A stretch of DNA of 6,938 bases, from contig JAHFVB010000273.1 of NCBI GenBank assembly GCA_023264755.1, positions 1 to 6,938 of the forward strand, read 5' to 3'. Position numbers and translations under genes: made by a program. The stretch is from Mycobacterium sp. GTDB lineage: Bacteria; Actinomycetota; Actinomycetes; Mycobacteriales; Mycobacteriaceae. The notes under the pieces were generated by a model that was given only the letters and a program-made list of their open reading frames with translations, was not told where the DNA came from and did no database searches. The stretch's first letter is position 1. Each line of letters begins with the position of its first letter. Positions 1-6,086 of this stretch are shown one piece after another.

Positions 1-810
1 CCCTGGCAGGTCGGGGTCGCCGTCGAGGCCCAACCCGACCAGAAGTTGTTGGTAGAAGCGGCGTTCGAGCGCACCGACGGCCATGTAGCCCCCGTCCGAG
101 GTCTGATAGGTGTCGTAGAACGGCGCCCCGCCATCGAGCAAGTTGGTGCCACGCTCGTCGGACCAGTTGCCCTGCGCTCGCACTCCGTGAACGAATGCGG
201 TGAGCAGTGCGGCTCCATCCACCATGGCCGCGTCGACGACCTGACCACGCCCCGACCGAGCGCGCTCGTGCAACGCAGCCAGAATTCCTACGGTGAGCAG
301 CATTCCACCGCCTCCGAAATCGCCGACCAGATTCAGCGGTGGTACGGGACTCTGCCCGGCCCGGCCGATCGGCTCGAGCGCACCGGCCACGGCGATGTAG
401 TTGATGTCGTGTCCGGCCCGCGCGGACAGTGGGCCGTGCTGGCCGTACCCGGTCATGCGGGCGAAGATCAGGCCCGGGTTGAGTACCGAGATGGCGTCCG
501 GGCCGAGCCCGAGCCGTTCCATGACTCCCGGCCGGAAACCCTCGACCAGGACATCCGCGGTCGCGGCCAACCGTCGTACCAGAGCAGTGCCCTCCGGGGT
601 CTTCAGGTCGGCGGTCACCGAACGCCGGCCGCGCAGTAGGGGATCGACCGGACGGCGTGGCGGCCGCCCGGGCCTGGCGGGGCGATCGACGGTGACGACA
701 TCGGCACCGAAATCGGACAGCATCATGCATGCGAAGGGCGCCGGCGCCGCACTGGCAAGCTCGAGCACGCGAATTCCAGCGAGCGGCCCTCGCGAGGTCG
801 CGCCGGTCAT
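1..810 (-). CDS. Alpha-methylacyl-CoA racemase-like class III CoA-transferase family protein (3' end beyond window)
   Basis: I translated 270 codons from the ATG at 810-808; the frame stays open to base 1, so the C-terminus is missing (family members have about 360 residues). The family (CaiB/BaiF fold) includes CoA-transferases and racemases that interconvert (2R)- and (2S)-methylacyl-CoA, needed before beta-oxidation of branched chains. Racemase is favoured by [13 protein letters not shown] (His134), [11 protein letters not shown] (Asp164) and ALERRFY (Glu249). By my recollection of the M. tuberculosis racemase these match its catalytic His126, Asp156 and Glu241 at a constant offset of 8, and Arg60 matches its Arg52. 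The N-terminus holds the usual GIRVLELAS and LSDFGADVV strands; [14 protein letters not shown] is at 91-104. The start overlaps the upstream thiolase stop as ATGA, with GGAGG at 821-825, so translational coupling is likely. It is the third gene of the DUF35-thiolase-racemase block. A CoA-transferase role cannot be fully excluded; confidence in the family is very high. Confidence 0.93.
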   Translation of the reverse strand, partial: MTGATSRGPLAGIRVLELASAAPAPFACMMLSDFGADVVTVDRPARPGRPPRRPVDPLLRGRRSVTADLKTPEGTALVRRLAATADVLVEGFRPGVMERLGLGPDAISVLNPGLIFARMTGYGQHGPLSARAGHDINYIAVAGALEPIGRAGQSPVPPLNLVGDFGGGGMLLTVGILAALHERARSGRGQVVDAAMVDGAALLTAFVHGVRAQGNWSDERGTNLLDGGAPFYDTYQTSDGGYMAVGALERRFYQQLLVGLGLDGDPDLPG

Positions 811-2009
811 GCGGCCGGGGCCTCCAGGACGTGGACGGCGCACGCGGATGCCAGTCCGATGACGTGTGTCAGTCCCACCTTCGCACCCTCGAGCTGCCGG
901 GCCCCGGCTTCGCCACGTAGCTGGGTGGCGACTTCGTAGAGGTTCGCTATCCCCGTCGCTCCGATGGGATGACCCTTGGAGAGCAGCCCGCCGGAGACGT
1001 TGACGGGGGTCTTGCCGTCGCGCATCGGCGCGCCGGAATCGATGAACTCGCCCGCACCGCCCGGTGCACAGAGTCGCAGATTGTCGTAGTGGAGCAGTTC
1101 CGCGGTGGCGAAACAGTCGTGCAGTTCCACCAGATCCAGGTCCTCGGGACCGATTCCGGCCGCCTCGTAGGCCTGATCGGCGGCTAGCCGGGTGAGGGTG
1201 TTGACATCTGGCAGTGACTGGCCGCCCTCGGTCCACGGGTCCGACGTCATCACCGATGCCGAGATCTTGATCGCCCGCCGTCGCACGTCCGGGTCGAGGG
1301 TCTTCAGCTTCGCCTCGGACACCAGGACGACCGCCGCCGCCCCGTCTCCGGTCGGGCAGCACATCGGCAAGGTGTTGGGGTAGCTGATGACTTCGGCGCC
1401 CATGACCTCTTCGAGGGAGAACTCCCTTTGATACTGCGCCAAGGGATTCAAGGTGGAGTGCAGGTGGTTCTTGACTGCGACCCGAGCGAACTGTTCGGCG
1501 GTGACGCCATGGGCCAGCGCGTACTCGGTCCCGGCCTGGGCGAATACGCCGGGCATGAGCCCGGTGCCGAGCAGGCCCTCAGTCTTGACCACTGCGCCGT
1601 AGCGTCCCTTGGGAGTAAAGACCTTTCGCTGATCGGCCTTCTTGGCGGCACCCCCGAGCATGCCCATCTTGCCCATCTTCTCGACGCCGACGGCCAGGGC
1701 GACGTCACACTCACCGGCCTTGATGCCCATGATCGCCACCCGGACTGCGGTCGCGCCGGTGGCGCAGGCGTTGACGACGTTGTAAACGGGTATGCCGGTC
1801 TGCCCGATCTGCTTCTGAAGTCGTTGTCCGTTGTGCGAGTTGGCCTCGTAGACGTTGCCCAACGCCAGCAACCCGACGTCTGCCATGGACTGACCGGAGT
1901 CGGCGAGGGCGTCGAGGGTGGCGGTCGACGCGAGGTCGAGCAGATCCAGTTCGGGGAATCGGCCGAACTTGGTCATCGACGTCCCGATGATCCAGACGTG
2001 GTCGTTCAT
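807..2009 (-). CDS. SCP-x/lipid-transfer-type thiolase (acetyl-CoA acyltransferase family)
   Basis: This 400-residue protein belongs to the thiolase superfamily, SCP2-thiolase branch (mycobacterial Ltp proteins), which cleave 3-oxoacyl-CoA in sterol side-chain and branched-chain oxidation. Visible motifs are [10 protein letters not shown] with nucleophile Cys82, [12 protein letters not shown] with His297, [12 protein letters not shown] with His347, and a C-terminal [11 protein letters not shown] with Cys390. The Cys-HDCF-GHP spacings (215 and 50 residues) equal those I recall for the catalytic residues of a trypanosomatid SCP2-thiolase, so the full thiolase set appears present. There is no C-terminal SCP2 sterol-carrier domain, so this is the stand-alone thiolase form. 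The start at 2009-2007 is one base after the DUF35 stop and has AGGAG six bases upstream; its stop overlaps the racemase start as ATGA. Pairing with a DUF35 gene suggests a complex with that protein. A related aldolase activity (Ltp2 with a DUF35 partner) is the main alternative, but the intact thiolase residues speak against it. Confidence 0.95.
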   Translation of the reverse strand: MNDHVWIIGTSMTKFGRFPELDLLDLASTATLDALADSGQSMADVGLLALGNVYEANSHNGQRLQKQIGQTGIPVYNVVNACATGATAVRVAIMGIKAGECDVALAVGVEKMGKMGMLGGAAKKADQRKVFTPKGRYGAVVKTEGLLGTGLMPGVFAQAGTEYALAHGVTAEQFARVAVKNHLHSTLNPLAQYQREFSLEEVMGAEVISYPNTLPMCCPTGDGAAAVVLVSEAKLKTLDPDVRRRAIKISASVMTSDPWTEGGQSLPDVNTLTRLAADQAYEAAGIGPEDLDLVELHDCFATAELLHYDNLRLCAPGGAGEFIDSGAPMRDGKTPVNVSGGLLSKGHPIGATGIANLYEVATQLRGEAGARQLEGAKVGLTHVIGLASACAVHVLEAPAA

Positions 2010-2010
2010 C

Positions 2011-2403
2011 TCAGGCTCCTACCGGCTCGTATCCAAAGGCGACGGCGACGGTGCCGTCGTCGTCGGTGCCGACGGGGAAGGTCGTCAACCGGACCTTCAA
2101 CTCGGGCTGAAGCTGGACGGGGTCGGTGACACCCAGCAAGTTGGCCTTCACCACGCCGCCACCGTTCAGTTCGACGATTGCCGACGTGAACGGACCGGAC
2201 TTGGCCCCGCGCTGGACGATCGTGAACGCCCGCAGCACTCCCTCGTTCGACAACCGACGCGGGCCGAACGTGACTGCGAAGCACTTCGCGCACGCGTTGC
2301 GGCGGTCCAGATACAGCGCCCCGCACCCCTGACACTCATGGGCCTCCAAGTGGGGGTCATCCCCCAACACGAGGTAATCGACCGCTGGAATGCCCTGCGC
2401 CAT
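2011..2403 (-). CDS. DUF35 zinc-ribbon/OB-fold protein, probable thiolase partner
   Basis: This protein of 130 residues has the two-part DUF35 architecture: an N-terminal rubredoxin-like zinc ribbon with Cys24-x2-Cys27 and Cys38-x2-Cys41, followed from about residue 50 by an OB-fold-like beta-rich domain (GVLRAFTIVQRG, TSAIVELNGGG, VKANLLGV, LKVRLTTFPV). Such proteins are known to form complexes with thiolase-fold enzymes, for example archaeal thiolase/HMG-CoA synthase and the mycobacterial Ltp2-ChsH2 steroid aldolase, where they bind acyl-CoA. I infer the same here because the thiolase gene starts one base after this stop. The ATG at 2403-2401 is chosen because GGAGG lies five bases upstream (2409-2413) and the zinc ribbon follows at the usual distance. 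An in-frame ATG at 2436 lacks a ribosome binding site. It is the first gene of its block, transcribed divergently from the MaoC gene. It has no signal peptide or membrane segment, so it should be cytoplasmic. Confidence 0.93.
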   Translation of the reverse strand: MAQGIPAVDYLVLGDDPHLEAHECQGCGALYLDRRNACAKCFAVTFGPRRLSNEGVLRAFTIVQRGAKSGPFTSAIVELNGGGVVKANLLGVTDPVQLQPELKVRLTTFPVGTDDDGTVAVAFGYEPVGA

Positions 2404-2408
2404 CGGTT

Positions 2409-2413
2409 CCTCC
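2409..2413 (-). promoter_or_regulatory. Ribosome binding site of the DUF35 gene
   Basis: On the minus strand this reads GGAGG, five bases before the ATG at 2403. It decides between this start and the in-frame ATG at 2436, which has no comparable site. Confidence 0.75.
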
Positions 2414-2524
2414 GCAGTCGTCGTGCGACACCCCATTAGGTCGCTACTCGAATGATATAGTACTAGACTATCTAGGACACGACAATCGACCCTCTCGGCC
2501 CCTGCCAACCCACCGTTGCGTTGC

Positions 2525-2530
2525 GAGGAG
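2525..2530 (+). promoter_or_regulatory. Ribosome binding site of the MaoC gene
   Basis: GAGGAG lies five bases before the ATG at 2536. It fixes that ATG as the start rather than the in-frame TTG at 2521, which lies upstream of the site. Confidence 0.78.
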
Positions 2531-2535
2531 ACTCC

Positions 2536-3387
2536 ATGACCGCCCCCACGCCATTCGACCCCAATGCCATCGGCGCCCGGTCCACCCCCAAACAGGTGAC
2601 GTGGTCGGCGCGCGACTGCATGCTCTATGCGCTGGGCGTCGGCGCGGGCACCGACGACCTGCAGTACACGACCAACAACACCAAGGGCCTCGACCAGAAG
2701 ATGGTCCCCACGATGCCCGTCACCCTTGGCGTCGACTTCAGCGTGCTGAACGCGGCGGGCAAGTTCGACTGGGCCAAGGTGCTGCACGCCCAGCAGCGAG
2801 TCGAACTGCTCGCCGAGATACCGGTGAAGGGTTCCGCCGAGGCGGTTACCGAGATCGTCGAAATGTGGGACAAGGACAAGGCGGCGCTCATCGTCGCTCG
2901 CACGACTGGCGTATCACCCGACGGCGAACCGTTGTGGCGCAGCGACGCCGGACTGTTCATTCGGGGTGTCGGCGGCTGGGGCGGCGAGCGAGGCCCGGCA
3001 TCGACGCCGCCGTCGCCCGCCGACCTCGACGGGCCGACACAGACCATCACCTACCAGACCCGGCCCGAGCAGGCCCTGCTCTACCGCTTGTCCGGGGATT
3101 ACAACCCACTGCACTCCGACCCGTCGTTCGCCGCGCGGGCTGGGCTCGATGCGCCGATCCTGCACGGCTTGTGCACCTTTGGCTTCGCCGGTCGGGCCGT
3201 ACTCGAGTTCGCCGGTGACGATGCGGTGCTGAGTTCGATGTCGGCGAGATTTGCGGGTCCGGTGTGGCCCGGGGATACCCTCACCGTGCAAATGACTCAA
3301 CCCAGCGACGCCACGGTGAGCTTCACGGTCCGGGGGCGCGACGACAAGGACGTGCTCACCGGTGGCTTGGCCACCTTCACCAAATGA
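2536..3387 (+). CDS. MaoC-family (R)-specific enoyl-CoA hydratase, double hotdog
   Basis: This 283-residue protein hydrates trans-2-enoyl-CoA to (3R)-hydroxyacyl-CoA. It has the size and layout of eukaryotic-type hydratase 2 and mycobacterial homologues such as HtdY (Rv3389c): an N-terminal non-catalytic hotdog domain (about residues 5-145), a linker rich in Pro, Gly and Ser (about 145-165), and a C-terminal catalytic hotdog. The hydratase-2 motif is complete at about 183-199: YRLSGDYNPLHSDPSFA, with catalytic Asp188 and His193 and Asn190 between them. It is followed by APILHGLCTFGFAGRAV, the usual active-site helix region. The start at 2536 has GAGGAG five bases upstream. It is the first gene of the plus-strand block; the next gene begins seven bases after its stop. 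With the divergent thiolase, DUF35 protein and racemase it would supply the hydration step of a beta-oxidation cycle. The long N-terminal half could accommodate a bulky acyl chain such as a sterol side chain; that is inference. Confidence 0.95.
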   Translation: MTAPTPFDPNAIGARSTPKQVTWSARDCMLYALGVGAGTDDLQYTTNNTKGLDQKMVPTMPVTLGVDFSVLNAAGKFDWAKVLHAQQRVELLAEIPVKGSAEAVTEIVEMWDKDKAALIVARTTGVSPDGEPLWRSDAGLFIRGVGGWGGERGPASTPPSPADLDGPTQTITYQTRPEQALLYRLSGDYNPLHSDPSFAARAGLDAPILHGLCTFGFAGRAVLEFAGDDAVLSSMSARFAGPVWPGDTLTVQMTQPSDATVSFTVRGRDDKDVLTGGLATFTK

Positions 3388-3394
3388 GCGCGGC

Positions 3395-3943
3395 ATGACC
3401 CCCGGATGGCAACCCCTGCTGGATCGCATCGAAGCCGAATCAGATCCGGTGCGCAGGGCGAACCTGGAGGTGGTGGCCCGCCATGTGGTCGAGGAGGTGG
3501 CGGGCAACCTGCCCGCCCTGATGGCGACGCTGGTGCCAGAACCCGAGTATTCGGTCTGGGGTGCCTCCGACAGCGTCGGTCCCTCGGGCTACGACGAGGT
3601 CGTGCGGTGGTACGAGCGACTCCAGGCGGCGGGCCGCAACCGGCTGGACTACGTGATTCATCGTGTCGTGGCCGACGCACACTGTGTCGTCACCGAGGGC
3701 GACTTCCACTACGCGATCCGCGGTCGCGACCTTGGCACGGCGGCCACGACCGAAGCGGGAGAACCGATCACCGCCGACGACTTCTATCTGGTCACTCACC
3801 GCACGACGGTGTTCTGGCCGATCGCCTCGTCGAGACTGATCGAGGGTGAGGACATCTATTCGGGAGAGCGTCACCGCGTGGTCAGGAAGCTCGACGCAGG
3901 CGAATTCCCCCACCTCGGCCCCCTGGAAAGGCAACAGTCTTGA
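3395..3943 (+). CDS. NTF2-like / SnoaL-like domain protein
   Basis: This 182-residue protein resembles the NTF2/SnoaL-like proteins common in mycobacterial lipid and steroid gene clusters. Features are an N-terminal helical stretch with ANLEVVARHVVEEVAG, then EPEYSVWGASDSVGPSGYDEVVRWYERL (about 49-76, the metabolite-pocket region: strand, then GPxGxxxVRxxYxxL), a strand LDYVIHRVVADAHCVVTEGDFH (84-105), and LIEGEDIYSG (148-157), a strand ending of the type often seen in SnoaL proteins. The fold is a cone-shaped alpha+beta barrel used by isomerases, cyclases, dehydratases and hydrolases; no catalytic set can be assigned, so the reaction is unknown. The ATG at 3395 begins seven bases after the MaoC stop and has no good ribosome binding site, so reinitiation after MaoC is likely. 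An in-frame GTG at 3362 would add 11 residues overlapping MaoC. The stop overlaps a TTG at 3940 of the following gene. No signal peptide is visible. Confidence 0.85.
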   Translation: MTPGWQPLLDRIEAESDPVRRANLEVVARHVVEEVAGNLPALMATLVPEPEYSVWGASDSVGPSGYDEVVRWYERLQAAGRNRLDYVIHRVVADAHCVVTEGDFHYAIRGRDLGTAATTEAGEPITADDFYLVTHRTTVFWPIASSRLIEGEDIYSGERHRVVRKLDAGEFPHLGPLERQQS

Positions 3944-4005
3944 GCGAAGGCGACGGACGCCAAGAGCGCGTCGACTTGTTGGCGCCAGTACGGAAGGACG
4001 TCGAC

Positions 4006-4392
4006 ATGGTCGAGTTTCCGCAAGTGATCGCGGGCTTCCTCGCCGCCATCAACGAACGCGACGTCGAGGCCGTGGGCCGGCATCTGACGGAGGACGTCGA
4101 GTACCACCTGATCGTGCCACTGCCACCAGTCATCGGGTTGGCGAACGTCCTTGGCGCACTGGGCGCCTCGATCGCCGAGGCCGACCGGGTGCGCTGGGAG
4201 GTCTGCGGATGGGCCCGCTCGGGTGATCGGGTCTTCGTCGAACGCATCGACCGCTTCTGGTTCGGCGATGCCGAGGCCGCGATCGAATGCACGGGCGTAT
4301 TCGAGTTGCGCGACGACAAGATCGCCGTGGTGCGCGACTATGCGGACCTCGGCACGTGGCGGGCGCGCAAGCAAGCCGCGCTGAGGAGTTGA
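4006..4392 (+). CDS. Limonene-1,2-epoxide hydrolase-like protein (NTF2 fold)
   Basis: I recognise the limonene-epoxide hydrolase (LEH) family by EFPQVIAGFLAAINERDVEAV, the VPLPP turn, VFVERIDRFWF and VFELRDDKIAVVRDYADL. LEH opens epoxides with an Asp-Arg-Asp set (Arg99, Asp101, Asp132 in the Rhodococcus enzyme). The equivalents here are Arg80, Asp82 and Asp111 counted from Met at 4006, all present; the Tyr53 equivalent is Tyr33. The water-binding Asn55 of LEH seems not to be conserved (Leu35 in a simple alignment), so hydrolase activity is plausible but unproven. The mycobacterial relative EphG (Rv2740) is of similar size. Two starts are possible: ATG 4006 with GGAAGGA at 3992-3998 (128 residues, chosen), or TTG 3940, which overlaps the previous stop as TTGA and adds 22 residues (150 total, closer to the 149 of known LEH). 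It is the last gene of the plus-strand block and, with the preceding gene, makes two NTF2-fold neighbours. Confidence 0.87.
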   Translation: MVEFPQVIAGFLAAINERDVEAVGRHLTEDVEYHLIVPLPPVIGLANVLGALGASIAEADRVRWEVCGWARSGDRVFVERIDRFWFGDAEAAIECTGVFELRDDKIAVVRDYADLGTWRARKQAALRS

Positions 4393-4437
4393 CGCGCATT
4401 TCGTTTCCGTCGACGACCAGGTCGAAGAGCCGCCGAG
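4393..4437. other. Convergent intergenic spacer
   Basis: These 45 bases separate the stops of two converging blocks. The only structure is a short inverted repeat, CGACC-A-GGTCG at 4414-4424, with no T tract on either strand. It is too weak to call an intrinsic terminator, so transcription of the two blocks may overlap or rely on Rho. Confidence 0.4.
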
Positions 4438-4656
4438 TCAGTGCGACGCCGGGTTGGGCGTCAACCGGTGGACTCCGCGGGGGGACATGATCCAGCCACA
4501 CAGATGCCGATCGGCCTCGAATCGCTCACCGGCCAGCCACCTTCCGTCGGCGGCGTAGAACCCGACGGTCCCGTCGGCCCGCGTGACGCGCACCCGATCA
4601 TGGTCATCGTCGCGTTCGTACAGCTCCTTGCTGTAGGGGTGGAGGATGCCGTTCAC
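4438..4656 (-). CDS. Small protein of unknown function coupled to the Rieske oxygenase gene
   Basis: A 72-residue protein begins at the GTG at 4656-4654, which overlaps the Rieske stop (TGA 4655-4653) as GTGA; AGGTGG four bases upstream can serve as ribosome binding site. The protein starts with LHPYSKELYERDDDHD, then two short beta-like segments, RVRVTRADGTVGFYAADGRW and AGERFEADRHLCGW, ending SPRGVHRLTPNPASH. It has no signal peptide, no membrane segment, one cysteine (Cys53) and four histidines. I recognise no named domain. From memory, similar short proteins with HPYSKELYE and a DG-x-VG-DGRW pattern occur beside ring-hydroxylating oxygenases in mycobacteria, but I cannot confirm this. Tight coupling to the oxygenase suggests equimolar production and a role in its assembly, stability or electron transfer. 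A longer frame of 182 residues in the same phase (from 4986) lies over the Rieske gene and is not believable as a whole. Confidence 0.72.
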   Translation of the reverse strand: MNGILHPYSKELYERDDDHDRVRVTRADGTVGFYAADGRWLAGERFEADRHLCGWIMSPRGVHRLTPNPASH

Positions 4657-6002
4657 GCGTCCACCTCGCTCAGGTAGCGGTCGTACAGCCGGTGCATCCA
4701 CTTCAGATTGTTCTCCTGATACGACGCGAAGGTGACCGTCGGTTTGCGCGCGCTCTCGAGCCCGCGTTGGACCCACTCCATGTTTCCGCAGTCTTGGTCC
4801 AACACGTTGCCGAGAATGCCAAGGCCCGAACTGCTGAAGGGGGTTTCGGCGTCCAGCACGACCTCGGCGGCCGGCGGCGGCCGTTCGCCCACGACCGGGG
4901 CGATCAGGAAGACCTCCATGAGGCAGCTGCGGTGGTCGTCTCCGTTGGGACGGAACCGGTACACGATCTTGTGAACGCCGCCCCACGGCATCATGTTGGG
5001 AAACACGGTATAGGTGAAGTTGTCGACGAGTTCGGCATCAGACCAACGCTCGACGTCGGCTCCGATGAGGGCGCGCCACTTCTGCCGGGTCGTCCTGACG
5101 ATGAACGCCCTTGCGGTCTCCCCGGGTTCGGGCCGAACCGGCAGTTCCTCGTCGACCCGGACGTCCATCGTGGAGCGAAGCATCTCTTCGGTGGTCGGAT
5201 CCCACGGCATCATCGGGCCGACGACCTCCGACGGGGTGATGAACCGGGCGAAGTTCTCGTAGACGTCGACCTGACATGCGCCGAAGGCGGCGTACGGCGC
5301 GGTCTGCGGATGGGTCGCCGGCGCGTGCCAGCACTCCATGAATGCTTCCTGCGCCACCTTCCAGTTGGCCCTGATCACCTTCGATACGTGCGCCTCGACG
5401 TAGCGTTCGTGGCCGTACCAGGTGGAGAACTGATCGACCAGCTCGCCCAGAAACGTCTCCAGTGGTTCGGCGTCCGGATCCGGGTTGATGAACACGAAGC
5501 CCGCCCATACGCCGACGCTGCACCGCGGGAGCGCGAAGTCCTCCCGCGCGACGTGTTCGAACTCCCATTGCGCCGGAATGCGTTTCAACTCGCCCTCCAG
5601 CGTCCACGCCATCCCGTGGAAGGCGCACCGGAGCTCGGCGCAACGGCCCGCGTAATCCTTGAGCGTGCGGCCACGATGCAGACAGGCGTTCGGATATGCG
5701 CGGATCGTATCGGGTGCGGACCGGATCACGACGTAGGACGTTCCGGCGATCTCGTAGACGATGTGGTCCCCGACCTCCGGAAGGTGTTCCTCCCGGCAAG
5801 CAAACTGCCACACCCGATTCCACAGCTTCGACTTCTCGGCCTCGTGCCATTCGCGCGAAACATAGCGGTCGATCGTCGACTCGTGAAAGTCGAACTCGCC
5901 CGGCGAGGGCTTGAGGAGGTGCTTGGGCACCTCCCTGCTGTCGAGGGCGAGCACGTCCTGGTACGTGACGCGCCGATCGCCGACGTCCAGCCGTTCACCC
6001 AT
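4653..6002 (-). CDS. Rieske non-heme iron ring-hydroxylating oxygenase, alpha subunit
   Basis: This 449-residue protein has the normal length for a large subunit. The N-terminal Rieske domain (about 65-175) has Cys107-x-His109 and Cys126-x2-His129, the ligands of a [2Fe-2S] cluster. The C-terminal catalytic domain (about 200-440) has NWKVAQEAFMECWHAPATHP (213-232) with iron ligands His226 and His231, and a later carboxylate in LDQDCGNMEWVQRGL (Asp404 most likely). The acidic residue that links the Rieske cluster of a neighbouring subunit to the iron is usually Asp in an xDxYH context; here it is Glu223 (ECWH), seen in some actinobacterial relatives. The enzyme should insert oxygen into an aromatic or alicyclic substrate using electrons from a ferredoxin/reductase, neither of which is in the window, nor is a beta subunit. 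The ATG at 6002 has AGGAGGG five bases upstream. It follows the E1 beta gene by 84 bases and overlaps the 72-residue gene. The substrate is not predictable. Confidence 0.95.
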   Translation of the reverse strand: MGERLDVGDRRVTYQDVLALDSREVPKHLLKPSPGEFDFHESTIDRYVSREWHEAEKSKLWNRVWQFACREEHLPEVGDHIVYEIAGTSYVVIRSAPDTIRAYPNACLHRGRTLKDYAGRCAELRCAFHGMAWTLEGELKRIPAQWEFEHVAREDFALPRCSVGVWAGFVFINPDPDAEPLETFLGELVDQFSTWYGHERYVEAHVSKVIRANWKVAQEAFMECWHAPATHPQTAPYAAFGACQVDVYENFARFITPSEVVGPMMPWDPTTEEMLRSTMDVRVDEELPVRPEPGETARAFIVRTTRQKWRALIGADVERWSDAELVDNFTYTVFPNMMPWGGVHKIVYRFRPNGDDHRSCLMEVFLIAPVVGERPPPAAEVVLDAETPFSSSGLGILGNVLDQDCGNMEWVQRGLESARKPTVTFASYQENNLKWMHRLYDRYLSEVDA

Positions 6003-6086
6003 GTCTGCCCTCCTGATCGAAGCCGCCGGGTCCAGCCGGCCCTGCTGTTCGAGTATCGGCGTCGCGTCCGACTCGGAGCGGGCCCT
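6003..6086 (-). other. Spacer between the E1 beta and Rieske genes
   Basis: The 84 bases hold the Rieske ribosome binding site and a short inverted repeat, GCCGG-GTCCAG-CCGGC at 6025-6040, which could form a five-pair hairpin in the transcript. No T tract follows and no convincing promoter is seen, so read-through from the E1 beta gene is the simplest reading. Confidence 0.35.
6008..6014 (-). promoter_or_regulatory. Ribosome binding site of the Rieske oxygenase gene
   Basis: The minus strand reads AGGAGGG five bases before the ATG at 6002. It is a near-perfect match to the 16S rRNA tail and supports this start and strong translation. Confidence 0.78.

Larger units (their letters stand above)
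2404..2535. promoter_or_regulatory. Divergent intergenic control region with AT-rich palindromic patch
   Basis: These 132 bases separate two divergent blocks and must contain promoters for both. Bases 2451-2475 have only 7 G/C of 25, in strong contrast to the GC-rich surroundings. The patch holds nested palindromes: TAGTACTA (2458-2465), ATAGT-ACTAG-ACTAT (2457-2471) and CTAGA-CTA-TCTAG (2463-2475). TATAGT (2456-2461) and TAGACT (2464-2469) fit the mycobacterial TANNNT -10 pattern for the plus strand; TACTAT (minus, 2462-2457) fits for the minus strand. No clear -35 hexamers are visible. Palindromes overlapping -10 elements are typical of TetR- or GntR-type operators. It does not match the KstR or KstR2 sterol-regulon motifs as I recall them. 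No regulator gene lies in the window. Confidence 0.55.

Noticed and set aside
46..920. Plus-strand open frames opposite the racemase gene
   Set aside because: The minus strand encodes a clearly recognisable racemase through this whole stretch; the plus-strand translations are Arg/Pro/Gly-rich and motif-free.
1428..2129. Long plus-strand open frame of 233 residues opposite the thiolase gene
   Set aside because: It is fully antisense to a gene with intact catalytic motifs, ends in an Arg-rich low-complexity tail and has no recognisable domain. Such frames are common in GC-rich DNA.
2011..2787. 258-residue minus-strand frame reading through the intergenic region into the DUF35 gene
   Set aside because: The upstream part is antisense to the MaoC gene, and the zinc-ribbon protein has its own ATG with GGAGG at 2409-2413.
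3440..3934. Minus-strand open frame opposite the SnoaL-like gene
   Set aside because: It has no recognisable domain or ribosome binding site, and the plus strand encodes a recognisable NTF2-like protein.
4410..4425. Inverted repeat in the convergent spacer as an intrinsic terminator
   Set aside because: Only five base pairs can form and no T tract follows on either strand.
4438..4986. 182-residue version of the small minus-strand gene
   Set aside because: The extra 110 N-terminal residues lie wholly within the Rieske gene and look like shadow sequence; the GTG at 4656 with the GTGA overlap explains the real product.
5038..5850. Minus-strand open frame of 270 residues in another phase within the Rieske gene
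   Set aside because: Its product is Arg/Gly-rich with no domain, while the overlapping frame contains the complete Rieske and iron-binding motifs.
6025..6040. GCCGG/CCGGC hairpin before the Rieske gene as attenuator or terminator
   Set aside because: A five-pair stem is expected by chance in such GC-rich DNA, and no T tract or competing structure is seen.
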